A DNA stretch of 64,000 nt from Anticarsia gemmatalis (lineage: Eukaryota > Arthropoda > Insecta > Lepidoptera > Erebidae). The stretch is taken from the NCBI RefSeq assembly GCF_050436995.1, contig NC_134745.1:2232001-2296000 (forward strand). Reading direction: 5' to 3'. Positions 15,001-26,033 of the stretch are shown here, piece after piece; position 1 is the stretch's first letter; each line of letters opens with the position of its first letter. The notes under the pieces are model-generated. The model was given only the letters and a program-made list of their open reading frames with translations, searched no databases and was not told the DNA's origin. The translations under genes were made by a program, and so were the position numbers.

Positions 15001-15796
15001 TTGTGGCGCAATATGAAATATTTGTATATCTTAATACCCAAAGTATGTAAGTACTAGAAAATTTCTTAAGAATTCTCGACCTTGAGACGGCAGCCGTCCG
15101 CAATTTTAGCTCCCCGAATATTCTGGCTTCTTATTACATACATACGTAGCTGTTTACCTAACATGTTTAAAGTGTAGAAACGGTGTAAATACGATGTACC
15201 TATAAACAAAGTCTCATTTACCCGCTAGTTAGCTTGCAGTCGGTTTTAGTTACTTATTATAAACATATTATTGATAACCATCTAACACTGAGTACAATGC
15301 AGGCACAAATATGTATTTGATAAGTACAAGGATAAACCAGAGCTCCCGGCGAGTAATTTAATCATTGTATTGCCTTATGATTCTAGTGTATGTATATGAG
15401 TTTTTGCACATGTTTGAAACAAACGTACACAATATGTGACTAAAGAAGATTTTTGTTTTTAATGTAGAAATCTTTTAAATTATTCAGACAACAAACACAG
15501 CCCGCAAAATACTTTTAAGACCAGAGATACATGTTTAATAGCTTCTAGCTTTATAGTCATGTTCCAACCAGGTCAACGATCGTATGCACTAGTTCGTAGT
15601 GACGATGTATTGCTTAATTACATGGTAGAGCACAGTTACGACTTTGTAATTGATTGTCGATCTTGACCGACGCTGAGTTTAATGACCGCTATTTGTTATA
15701 ACCGAATTGTTAATAACAATTGTTTGACAGTTTGATTGAATAATTTGACTAAGTATATTTTATGTGGCATCCTGCAAGAAGAACTAACTTACCCCC
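12057..15796. other. Intergenic, no gene seen
   Basis: No coding frame, RNA gene or transposon end is recognisable. A GC-richer patch lies at 14270-14480. Confidence 0.5.
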
Positions 15797-15897
15797 GGTT
15801 TCTGAGTACATTTAGCGGTAGTTTATCTATTCAATAGATATAATATACATATAATTGAATAGATAAACTACCGCTAAATGTACATACCTACTCAGGG
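15797..15897. mobile_element. Palindromic MITE, copy 1
   Basis: Arms at 15806-15835 and 15854-15883 are perfect 30-bp reverse complements around an AT-rich 18-bp loop. The outer edge begins GGTTTCTGAG. A diverged copy with both ends (GGTTTCTGAG / CTCAGAAACC) is at 39235-39345, so this is a small repeated foldback element and not a chance hairpin. No protein is encoded. Confidence 0.75.
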
Positions 15898-18800
15898 CAT
15901 TACATATTCGAAACATGCAAATATGTACTATTGAAGCTAGTTAAGTTGAGGTTACAATGTACTTTATATAATTTCTAAAACATTTAGGTATATTACACCT
16001 ACGTATATTGGTCTGGCGTATTCAAATAAAAGCAGTGTGAACTGAAATAATTCTGACACAAAATAAAATGCCAAATCCCGCCCCCGATGCTGTGAGACTG
16101 TTCAAAATTAATCAAACGAACAATCTTCCAGCTCATGGCGTCTGAATTAGAAACACTCTGTATCTATTACAAAAGAAAACTTCAAAGGGGAGTGAAAGAA
16201 TTTTTATATACAAAATCGCTAGTTTATTAACTTGATTACACGTTCAATGGCGTACTTAAATCTGTTAGTCGAAGTTTTTTATTCATTTGTTTAAGTAACG
16301 ATAAAATTCTTGCGAAATGTGAGAATTGCATTTCTGTTTAGGATTCTGGGTTGTAGATCCGATTCGGTCTCTAATTCGCATTCCTTAATCCATCCTTTAC
16401 CAAGTGCGGTCCGTATTTCCCAAGGGATGAACGGGTACACTTCAGATTACATTTATAGTTAGAATCAAATTCAATTTTGAATTATGAAATTAAGTAGGTC
16501 ATTTTAAAATAAGACAGGACCAGGAAATTTTCAGTACTCCACTCCATATGATTCAACGATAGAATTCGTAAACTTTAGTTAGTTGCTTGCAGAACGAATT
16601 CTATGGCTGTCTGAAGGGTAAAGTTACGTCAAACCAACCGCAGTATATTTATCTGAAATGCACTTATTTACTTATGCCACTAAGCAAGTTAATTGCGAGA
16701 AATAAAAACCATTTAGCTCACAAATGCAACTCGTTTGTGCAACAGTACGTTTGCGAATACATTTTTAAATAACTATAATAGCCGGAGGTCGGAACGGATA
16801 ATTGAGGTTTCTGTTTTTCAGCATTGTAGTTTTACACTGGAAGTACTGTAATTATACCGAATATACCTACTTTAACTGCATTTGTTTTTACAGAACTCTT
16901 TTTAGTCCCAATGTTAATGAGCCCCTTTCTGAAACTGATAAGAAAGTCTCTATAACGCCATGATCTACGATGCTGATATCCAATGACGCGGAGGACACTT
17001 GATGGAAAATAGATCACCCAAAACTCTGTCAGTTCTAATTGGAAAATCCAGGCAAAGCCTTTTTAAGCTCATATTCGTCAAGTGGATAACGTATTGTATA
17101 AAAGTACTTAGTAACTGGATAGATAGGAACGAGATGATCTGCAACGTAAATAAAAACATTGAAAAAGCGAATCAAATAAAATTCAATCAGAATAGTAAAA
17201 AAGCACTTCCCATCCGCGCTGTAACAATCCATTTATATTAAGTTTACTCTCAGTATTACCATATTTATTTGCTCTGTTGATGAGTGAGCCGCAGAGCAGG
17301 CTGAGGTTTTAATTACTAGCGCGGTGCGTTCCGTAGATATAACAATGTCGCCTCGTGATTCAGGTCAGCTGGGTACCCGGTTATTCTTATATACTGTTAT
17401 AAAACAGTCATAGTAAAGTTGAAACTTTATTCCTGAGCATAAATGTGTAGGAATAAGGTAATATAAACGTATGATTTACTGCACAAAACAATTTAAACGC
17501 TATCTCGTCGTCCAAACGATGCACCAGAGATAACTGATTCAGTGGTCCTTGAATATATAGTTTCTTAAAAGGAATCAGTGTTTCTTAACGAAAATTAGGC
17601 ATATATATTTTTTACGTAAAATCTTAATCAAAGAACCAAGATGAGACGAAAAAGTTTAAGGTAGGCACTTTTCCTTCCAAATTACTTAAATTCACTTTCG
17701 GATTTAAACAACCAGTGTTATTCACATTTCTGAAATATGCGTATGACGTAAAACAATATAATTACCACTTCGTATTCAAATTTATGTTGAGTCCGTTGAG
17801 TGTAATAAGTGAAACTAAAAGAAGCTTCATAATTAACGTAAATAAATAATGCTAAAGTAAGCGCAAACAGTTGAAATGTACACTATTCTAACGATAATAT
17901 CTCTCGGGTAAAAACAAACTGCATCAATTTCGCTTTGAGTTTTATTTCTGACAAACAACTCAAACAGAAATATTTAATACGATACAAATGCAGTATTTTG
18001 TTAAAATATGAATATTTTTAGCCTTTGGATTCAGATCTTTGTGCATTATTTATGAATTTAGATACATAAAACGAATGAAACTTATACGCTTGTCATTTTT
18101 CATTTGCGCGATAAACTATTGTATCTCGTACTGTTAGTAGGTAATTTCTGTTTAGAAATTATGTGTTTGTTATATTCTTGGTCGTTTCTTACGCCGCAAG
18201 AATTATTTCTGAAGAGGAACTTGTCTCTTTGTTAAAAATAAAACAGAGTACTTAGTTCGAGATTCCAACTTTTACATAAAGCCGGAAATCTTCCAGGAAT
18301 AAGAATTAGAACAAAGAAGCCAGTACTCGGACAGAAACTCAATAAATACTTGAAAGGGGCCGTGAAAACTTGTAGCGGTGGATTTATAGTAAAGAAAGCA
18401 GGCGTCCAATAACAGTGGGCGCGTATAATGGCTTATTCAAATTCAACTGGAAAAACCGCAGTTTGGAAAACGATGTCGGCGCCGCGAACACCTGCTCACC
18501 AAACTGGGTACCTTTTTAACTTAACCGTATTATACATTTGAGGGTAGTTTATTGTAAGTATATAGTTAACATAAGTTATTTAGGTAAAACATGGAAAAGC
18601 TAAAGCGTAAATCGTAAACTGACTCTACCCTTTGGGAATAAAGGTTATAATACTAATTTGCCTAAAAGCCTATAAATTTTCATTGATTAGTAGTGTCTTT
18701 CTACGCCTTTAACCTAGAAAAAGCTCATAACCTTTCATATTTCTTTTCTTGTAGTCTAGTGAATACATGCTACGCTTATGTGCGCGGCAGAATACCCTAT

Positions 18801-20171
18801 TTTTACGATGTGCGATTCACACTAGTACGTAACAATTCAATCATCATCCTCGCTAGAACCTAATAAAATAATAGCAGAATTCATTTTTCTACACTATAAT
18901 AAAGCCTCATTTCAAGTAAACACGTACAAAAATACAATAAAATCATATCGTAGAGACATCATTTGAAGACAAAGGCTAACACTGAATACTTTTTGGAGAT
19001 ACAATTTGCTTTGCTGGCTGTAAGGACTCCGACGCGGCAATTTCATGTCTGTCTGCGTTCCAAATAAGTCAAATAATATATTTGATATGTGAGCAAGTTT
19101 TTGCAGAAAGAATTGTTTCCTAGTTTGTGTATTTTATACTAGACACCCATTGGATATTATGAATGTTAGAAGAATATTATGTTGTATTGGGGTAAATAGT
19201 GTAATGGTGACTAATTGGAATCAATGAGTAGAAAAGTGTTGACTCTGTAAATTTCAGCATTAAATTCTGGCATTTAAAGACTTTTCCTTTCATGAAACCA
19301 TTACACTGCACTCACCTAAATCAATTAACAAATAAACCCACGCAATTGCCACAACGACCAAATTCATCCAATTAAAAACAAAAACACCGGACATAAACGG
19401 AATAAAATTGGAACAAAATTTATATTGGCGGTCGTAAAGCACACGGCCGCAAAAAGGCCGAGTTGGGCCTGTGCATCCTAGCAAATTACACAGATACGCC
19501 GTGAAAAGAATTTTAATGACATTTGCGGGTAGAAGCAGCTTTATTCGAGATCGCGAAGTGACTTTGATACCGAGGTCTGAAACTGGCGCGATACACGTAC
19601 ATACACGGCTCTTTGAGAAAAGTAACACGTTTCAGTAATGCAATAAGTGTATCGAATATACCATGCTGACGCCAAAGCTTTTTGGTGTTACGTCAAACGA
19701 TAAGAGGATTGTAAGTTTGTGCGGCTCGCTTTTAAATGACTATCGCGCAGATGGATCGATCTAAGACCTTTTTATGACGCTACAACGCTTTGCAGGATTA
19801 GCTATCCATGTTCGAAATGTGACTATTAGTCACTTGATGAATCTTGTACGAATATATTTTACCTCGGTTTCAGTGCATTTAACACCATTATTGGCAAAAA
19901 TATACGCCACAAAACTTCACACAAGGGAATCCCTGTGGCGAGTTAACATTACAATTCAAAATGATTGGAATATCAGGCGATTAATGAGCATTTTATTTAA
20001 CCGCTTACTCGTATTTCGTTTTTTCGATAAATAAGTTCGAATCCGCGGGCGAGGATCAAATTAACAATAAATTGTGTGCCGCTAATGCTCTCTGTCATTA
20101 AGGAGCAATTAATCAAAAAAGTAGAATGCGCTAAAAATGAGATGTTCAGACGCCGATAAACGTTATTATTA
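15898..20171. other. Intergenic, no gene seen
   Basis: No supportable gene. A 112-codon open frame on the minus strand (19290-19628) has hydrophobic stretches but no recognised family and no ATG-linked promoter context. GC-richer patches at 17280-17390, 18360-18500 and 19420-19760 could be non-coding regulatory islands, but this is speculation. Confidence 0.45.
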
Positions 20172-20366
20172 CCGTAAAATGGGGTGGATAGACACAATTT
20201 TCAACTTCTACATCGATTTTCTTAAATATTTTATATGCGAATCATTATTGAAGTATTGTAAAATCAGGAGTCACGTTGCAATTTACTAAATATTTATGAT
20301 GAAAATTAATTAAAACGTGTCAATAACTAGTAAATTAAGAAAAAGTAAGCGTTTTCTATTTACCTG

Positions 20367-20431
20367 GAAACAGGGGTCAAAAGATACGGGAGGGGGGTGA
20401 ATAGAGAAAAAACACTAGGGTTGTCAAAATC
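20367..20431. repeat. Left subterminal iterons of the pogo-like element
   Basis: Holds two copies of a roughly 21-bp motif of the type GGTGAATAGATACGGG (here GGGGTCAAAAGATACGGG and GGGGTGAATAGAG) followed by AGGGTTGTCAA. The reverse complement of the same string, AGGGTTGTCAA included, occurs near the right end. These are probably transposase-binding sites. Confidence 0.75.
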
Positions 20432-20550
20432 AACTTTTATTTTTAATCAGTGTTATTAAGACAATATTTGTACATATTGCACACAACTTTCCTAGAGTAC
20501 ACGGCAAACCCAGCTAAATATATATATCTATCGCGATGATATCGCGTGAT

Positions 20551-20611
20551 TTTTACACAGGTGATTTCGCGATAGATACATTATATCTATCGCGAAATCA
20601 CCTGTGTAAAA
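20551..20611. repeat. Perfect 28-bp hairpin inside the pogo-like element
   Basis: Arms 20551-20578 and 20584-20611 are exact reverse complements (start TTTTACACAGGTGATTTCGC) separated by 5 bases. A further partial copy of TATCTATCGCGA precedes it at about 20525. It lies downstream of the transposase stop codon, so it could act in termination or protect the transcript end. Confidence 0.8.
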
Positions 20612-20986
20612 TGAGGGTTTGATTATAAAAAAATAACAAATAAAATAATGTTTTAGTTATAACATAAAACTATTAAATTCTAAAAATACTATCTATTAGT
20701 TTTTGGTTTACATTTAGTAAAGAATGAGATCAAGAATCACAAATACTCATAAAATAATAGTACTTATAAACCTAAGCTGAATACCTACCTATTAATAAAA
20801 CTCACATTAAGGTAAAATGATTGTATAAACTGCAATCAGTGGTAAGTATGCTATGACTGAAAAACTTAAGAAGACGAAAAAGTTAAAATATTATACCTAC
20901 TGAAAGTACTCAAATGAAAGTTCGAAGTGATCATTATGGGATAATAATTATGAAAACTATTAAATCAAGTAAATTATCAATCGACT

Positions 20987-22867
20987 CTAATCTAAAGCCA
21001 TCAAATCTTTTAGGATGTCATCATCAGACCTGTAGTAACTGGGCCGCCGCGAAGGGCATTTTTTTGAAACGGTTGACTTATCTTTATTTGACAGTATTTT
21101 CTTCAATTCCGCATCACTAACTTTCACATTGGAAATAATTTCAACCTTTTTCGATTTCTTTTCATTGGGATATTCATTTTCATCTTGTACAATGGTTTCA
21201 ACATGACCTATACCATTTAGGTCATCTTCAAAAATTAAAGGCAATGTTCTTATATCATACCGGCTGATGTTAAATGAACAACTTGGAATAGCTTCGTCTA
21301 GTGATATTGTGTGTTCAATAGTCGGGATGGTTTTGATGTAGGAACTATTTGCTTCTCGCTGAACACGGTGATCTTCAAGTACAGGTGGGTAATTTTTAAC
21401 TTTTGTTTTTTTTCCTTTTCCCTTGCCTTTAGTGACCATATCGTTTACTTCTTTATTTTGCTTTTCATTGTTTTCTCTCAAGACAGAACAAGGCAAGTAT
21501 TCTGGGTCAGACTCAATATATTCTTCATCACTGGAACATAAAACACTTTTCCCTGCCTGAATTTGAAGTTTTTTCTTTCTTTTAGGTTCTACTATATTGA
21601 TAGTCCCATATCGCATTTCCTTCAAAAAATTTAATACTGTCGTATCAACAGCTTCGGCTGGTTTAGATGGATCTTGCCAATCCGGTAATTTTTTTAATAC
21701 TTCTGATGGGTCCAAAGGATTTATCCCTGTTTTCCTAAAGCCAGATATGACATTAGCTGGACCATTTTCTTTAAGATCGTCCATTAATTTGCCCAGTAAT
21801 CTAGGAAAACAACCCTTTGGGATTGAAGATTGATTACGGCCATCAGTTTTCTTCCATTGGAAAATGATTTTTCGCCACGCTATCTTCATAGGCCGAAAAA
21901 AGGCCACATCGAGTGGTTGCGTAAGGTGAGTAGAATTCGCAGGTAAGAAAATGAAATGGATATCCTTTTCCTTACACTTTTTTATTAATTCTATTGAAAG
22001 GTGGGATGATAGATTGTCGCCTATTAGTAACTTTTTGCCTGGTTTATTTTCAAAAAATGGAAAAATCATAGTGGTTACCCAATCGTGGAATATGTTGGCA
22101 TCAAACCAGCCGGATTGACTTCTATTATAGCGTACTCCTTTTGGACCCGACTTGGTCCACGTATCAAATAAGTTCTGAGCTTTATAAACTACATATGGGG
22201 GTATAATTTCTCCTACCGCTGTACACGCCATCATAATGGATACTGATGCCTTTGAGTGATTCATCACCCGTTCAGGATATTTTGTTCCCCTCTTAGCTAT
22301 AATCTTTTTTCGGCCGGGATCATCCGTTAAATTAGTTTCGTCGTAATTGACGATGTTCTCGATCGGAACGTCTTTAATAGATATTTTTAAGTGCTCGAAA
22401 TAGTCTTTTATTACATCGGCTGAAACAGCAGCCCGATTCCTTTTAATATTCTGCGATACCCTTTGTGTTATTTTGTCACTGTGTCTCTTTAGAAAACTTC
22501 GGGCAAATTCTAATCCAGGCATGTTATCTTTAAACCTTTTTTCTGTAACACCTAAATTGTCTAAATAGTTTTTTACTAATAACCTCAAGTCATATAGTTC
22601 AAGAGGATAGCCCCACTCAGCACATATGTTTATATATTTTATGAATTCCAATTCCGTCTCTTTAGATAGGACTGTCTGGCCACCTTGTGATTTCATATTT
22701 TTAATGCTATGTCTGTGAAGGACAGATTTGTCCATATCAAATTTTTTCGCGATGCAACTCAAGGAATCGTTACTTTCCTTGTACTCCCGGACAGCCTGCT
22801 CTATTAGTTCTTTGGGGTACCTTCTATACTTCCTGCCACGAGGATCTGGCTTGTAAATTCTCGGCAT
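20987..22867 (-). CDS. pogo-like (Tigger/CENP-B type) DDE transposase
   Basis: This 626-aa frame is uninterrupted. Residues 1-60 form a Psq-type helix-turn-helix DNA-binding region. A CENP-B-like second DNA-binding region follows at about 65-140. The DDE_1 catalytic core has Asp176 (in NYDETNL), Asp284 (in GDNLSSH) and Asp320 (in QPLDVAFF), with 35 residues between the last two (DD35D). The C-terminal third is charged and low in complexity, with lysine-rich patches that may be nuclear-localisation signals. The ATG lies in a good context (CCACCATGCC). The protein should excise and reinsert the element in which it sits. Closest annotated relatives would be Tigger-derived proteins. Domestication cannot be excluded, but the flanking inverted repeats argue for a live element. 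Confidence 0.92.
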   Translation of the reverse strand: MPRIYKPDPRGRKYRRYPKELIEQAVREYKESNDSLSCIAKKFDMDKSVLHRHSIKNMKSQGGQTVLSKETELEFIKYINICAEWGYPLELYDLRLLVKNYLDNLGVTEKRFKDNMPGLEFARSFLKRHSDKITQRVSQNIKRNRAAVSADVIKDYFEHLKISIKDVPIENIVNYDETNLTDDPGRKKIIAKRGTKYPERVMNHSKASVSIMMACTAVGEIIPPYVVYKAQNLFDTWTKSGPKGVRYNRSQSGWFDANIFHDWVTTMIFPFFENKPGKKLLIGDNLSSHLSIELIKKCKEKDIHFIFLPANSTHLTQPLDVAFFRPMKIAWRKIIFQWKKTDGRNQSSIPKGCFPRLLGKLMDDLKENGPANVISGFRKTGINPLDPSEVLKKLPDWQDPSKPAEAVDTTVLNFLKEMRYGTINIVEPKRKKKLQIQAGKSVLCSSDEEYIESDPEYLPCSVLRENNEKQNKEVNDMVTKGKGKGKKTKVKNYPPVLEDHRVQREANSSYIKTIPTIEHTISLDEAIPSCSFNISRYDIRTLPLIFEDDLNGIGHVETIVQDENEYPNEKKSKKVEIISNVKVSDAELKKILSNKDKSTVSKKCPSRRPSYYRSDDDILKDLMALD

Positions 22868-22984
22868 GGTGGGCGCACCGCAATGTAGCCCTCGCGTACC
22901 TATTCAAAATAATTATCAAATATTTAAAAACAATAAATATAAATAATTAACATAACATAATATCATGCCTGTACTCCCAAAACG

Positions 22985-23210
22985 AGGGTGGTAGATGGAG
23001 GTGTTAAAAACATCCACATTTCGCCAACTGTGTTTTTATGTCCCAACGTAATAGGGGGCGAGCATATTATCAGACTCCGCGGTGCTACCGGGAATTGCCT
23101 GATGGATGAACCCAATAACACTGCCCGACCCGAGACCGCGCGTCCGATCCTAACTCAAGCGCAAGCTTATGCCACGACACTAACGAATAAATACCAATAT
23201 AAATCTAAAT
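22985..23210. repeat. Fragment of a dispersed lepidopteran repeat
   Basis: GC-rich compared with its surroundings. The words GTTTTTATGTCCCAACG, AATAGGGGGCGAGC and ACTGCCCGACCCGAGACC resemble a very common lepidopteran interspersed repeat known from memory. It lies upstream of the transposase start, inside the element. The 74-codon open frame over it is not regarded as a gene. Confidence 0.4.
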
Positions 23211-23242
23211 AATAATTAACTTCAGCTATTACGGCAAAATAT

Positions 23243-23268
23243 AATCATCATCATCATCATCATCATCG
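23243..23268. repeat. (ATC)n microsatellite
   Basis: Eight or so tandem ATC units. Such tracts commonly tail lepidopteran LINE or SINE remnants. Confidence 0.85.
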
Positions 23269-23327
23269 GTAAAATATCCCATTCTATTTTAAAATATAAA
23301 AATATTTAATGGCTCTGTAGCCATGCA

Positions 23328-23377
23328 CCTAATAATTTTAAGTTCAACACCTGTGTGTTGCACTTAAAATTATTAGG
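23328..23377. repeat. 16-bp hairpin inside the pogo-like element
   Basis: Arms CCTAATAATTTTAAGT (23328-23343) and its reverse complement (23362-23377) surround an 18-base spacer that can pair further. It lies between the transposase start and the right iteron array. Confidence 0.7.
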
Positions 23378-23448
23378 TAGTAGGTACCTATACAAATATG
23401 TACGTGCTTTGACAAACCATGCCTCGATTGACAACCCTAAAAATCATG

Positions 23449-23576
23449 TTTCTATTGACCTCCCACCCGTATCTATTAACCTCTCATCCGTATCTATTCA
23501 CCTCCAATGGCGTATCTATTGACCCTAAAGGCGTATCTATTAACCTCCTTCCCGTATCTATTCACCTCAAATAAGA
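23449..23576. repeat. Right subterminal iteron array of the pogo-like element
   Basis: About six tandem units of roughly 20-22 bp with core CCGTATCTATTAACCTC / CGTATCTATTCACCTC. In reverse complement they match the left subterminal motif (GGTGAATAGATACGGG) and echo the terminal repeat (GGGGTGATTAGA). The array is larger than on the left, giving an asymmetric element. Confidence 0.8.
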
Positions 23577-24486
23577 TCAAAAAAGCTAACATTTTGAATT
23601 TGCTAGAAATGAGAATATTAAATAATCAAATACGAACTTACCTTTGTTTTTCTTAAAGATAAGTAATGTATGTATCCAATTACACACACTTACAGGGTAT
23701 ATTAACCGAGAATTTGCTATTTAGCCAAAAGTTCTACACAGCAAATATTGCTTGATTGCACACCTTAACTTTAACCGCTTTTTTTTCTATGACATTTCAA
23801 CTTGACATAAATTTGTGTGTGCCAAGCCTAAAGAAAAAATGTTGCTGTGTAATAAATCATAGAGAAAAATATTCTATATAAAGCTAGTAACAAATTAGAG
23901 TAAGCAATATCAAAGTGCCGGACATTTCTCTATTCACCCCACGATATCTAATCACCCCATTTTACGGTAGGTATTTGCGTTTGATATCAATATTTACGTT
24001 TATTCTGTAGTCCAGTAGATTGTTGAATTTTGAATAATATTGGAAAATGCGACATTTCAATGCAAGCAATCTGTGTAAAACAGATTTGTAATGATTTGAA
24101 ATTATTTTATTTCATCGATTATAGTTATAGTCGCAATAAATAGAATAGAGATATGAAACTCATAGTTAACTACCTAATCAAAGTACAGACACCAGGAAAA
24201 ATTTAAAATTTTGTACTTCAACATTGTCAACTACCCTCAACACCAATAACTTGAAAACATTATAATGCCAGTTATTAGAAAACACATAGGTACCTCTTAG
24301 GCTCCACATACACAGTCAAAAAGCACAAAATGTACATGATATACCACTACAGGATAAATTGAACAATACTGCATATTATCAAATCATTATTATTTAAATT
24401 ATGTATGTTAATTTATTGCCTATCTACAAAACAATGTATAACAATTATCTTTAGTTAGCAATATTCAAAATGACTACCCTTTTATT

Positions 24487-25364
24487 TTATTTTATAAACA
24501 ATCTTGCATGCTTAGTACAAAAGCACTTGAATCTTGAATGATTGGTTCCTATGATCTTTTGCTTGCATAAAGTAATATGATTCAATGTATGTTGTGAATT
24601 CTTGAGACTGGCCTGTGAACATAATGCTGAAATATGAGACAGGATGAATACTAGTAGTGATATTGCTAATATTATCATACTAGGTGTCATGACGGTGTAA
24701 AATGTTGCATATAAAGCTCTACTCGTAAAAGCCAGGTTCAGAAGCCTCGTAAACATTGAATATGAGCTTCTTTATTTCATTCCAGAGGGTAAGAATTTTG
24801 TATTCAATATTTTAACATACAAAACTGGGTGAGGCATAGTGTCTTAATAGAAATTGCTGAATAATTTGAAGGTTCTATCTATGAGTGAAGTAAGTAGTTA
24901 CACTAATTACTGATAAATTATTATGCTTGTCAAATAATGTTCATATTAAAATCTAGAAAGATTGTGTAATGTAATATTTTTGTTACAATAATGACAGTGA
25001 AAACTATCTATGTAGCATGTAAGTAAAGATAAGTTAATAAATGTTAGAGTGAAGTAAGAAGTAAAGAATGTATCAAGGTATGTAAATTCTAAGAATATAG
25101 AGGATTAGGAAAAAAAATATTACTACAACACTTTTATAGACAGCTGTTAAATAGTAAGCAATCATTTTAGGTCTGCAACTAGTGTAATAGACCAAAATAA
25201 TGTTCGAAAATTTTATAATCTGACTAAAATAGTTTCACATCATTATTCTAATTAGATAACACTTTGTCAAATTGAAAATTTAAAAAGACAAGAGCCGAAT
25301 AAATTTTAGGTTTCGTTTCCTAGCTTGAAAATCGATCTAATTTTATAAGCAAAACTCACGTCAT
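24487..25364 (-). CDS. Possible small single-pass membrane protein, 95 aa
   Basis: I do not recognise the product. Proposed coding exons are 25360-25364 (ATG AC, followed by GTGAGT) and 24487-24769, joined in frame to give 95 aa. One hydrophobic stretch at about residues 29-50 (TPSMIILAISLLVFIL) would be a membrane segment, followed by a basic, Cys/His-containing tail. Upstream exons may be non-coding: a donor TAG|GTAAGT at 25722 and an acceptor TTTTATAG before 25470 fit a 5' UTR. The weak point is the acceptor at 24770 (ATAAAG), which has a poor pyrimidine tract. If translation instead starts at the internal ATG (24756), the protein is 89 aa. It could be chance. Confidence 0.33.
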
Positions 25365-26033
25365 TTCTAACTACCTTCCACCAAGAAATATCGTGTCTAG
25401 AGTATCTTTATCATTTAGGGTCCGTTTCTAGGTCTACATCTACCGCGGTGACCTCAGGCAAAGAAATTTTCTATAAAATTCAATATAACGTACAAGGCGA
25501 TCTTACGTAGGTTTAATAAAATAGGCTTTTAGAAAGTTGCCCCTCGAGCGCTCACAATAAATGGGTCGCCACAATTTAATACGTCAGGATCATAGCTTAT
25601 ATATAAAACTATAAGATTACAAGTAAATCGTGACCGAATTAACCAATAAAACATAAGTTTTCTAATATCGATCGGTTCTTGGTGTCAGTCTGCGATAGAA
25701 TTAAAGCAGCGTTGAACTTACCTACGGATGTGTCGCCACACCGTACACTATATTTTTCTTTAGTTTAGTCCTCCTCAATCTCAATAAAGTTTAGCACTCA
25801 AAAACAACTGCACAACGCACAATTCAAAATTGCCGATTTTTTTTTTGTTTTTATTCCAAAGCAAATCACAGAAACAAGTTGCGAAAACGAAAAAAGTCTA
25901 AGATGGCGCCACAATGCAAATGTTCTAATGACATTAGAAAACGTGTTGCCAACGTAAAAAAAAAATTGTTGGTATTATTTTAAGATTCATATAAATGGTA
26001 GGTTGTGCAATGTAAAATTTTTGAACCCCACTT

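Larger units (their letters stand above)
20172..23967 (-). mobile_element. Complete pogo-like DNA transposon
   Basis: The ends are inverted repeats beginning CCGTAAAATGGGGTG, perfect for 15 bp and similar for about 6 more, at 20172-20192 and 23947-23967. Each end is flanked by TA (20170-20171 and 23968-23969), as expected for the Tc1/mariner/pogo superfamily, which duplicates a TA target. The 3.8-kb element carries one uninterrupted transposase gene on the minus strand, iterated motifs just inside both ends and two hairpins. An intact frame and matching ends suggest a young, possibly active copy. Confidence 0.88.

Noticed and set aside
19290..19628. 112-codon minus-strand frame
   Set aside because: No recognised family, no good start context, no neighbouring exons. 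Length alone is not enough in 64 kb.
22988..23212. 74-codon plus-strand frame upstream of the pogo-like transposase
   Set aside because: It runs through a sequence resembling a dispersed repeat, lies on the other strand inside a transposon and has no start or family support.
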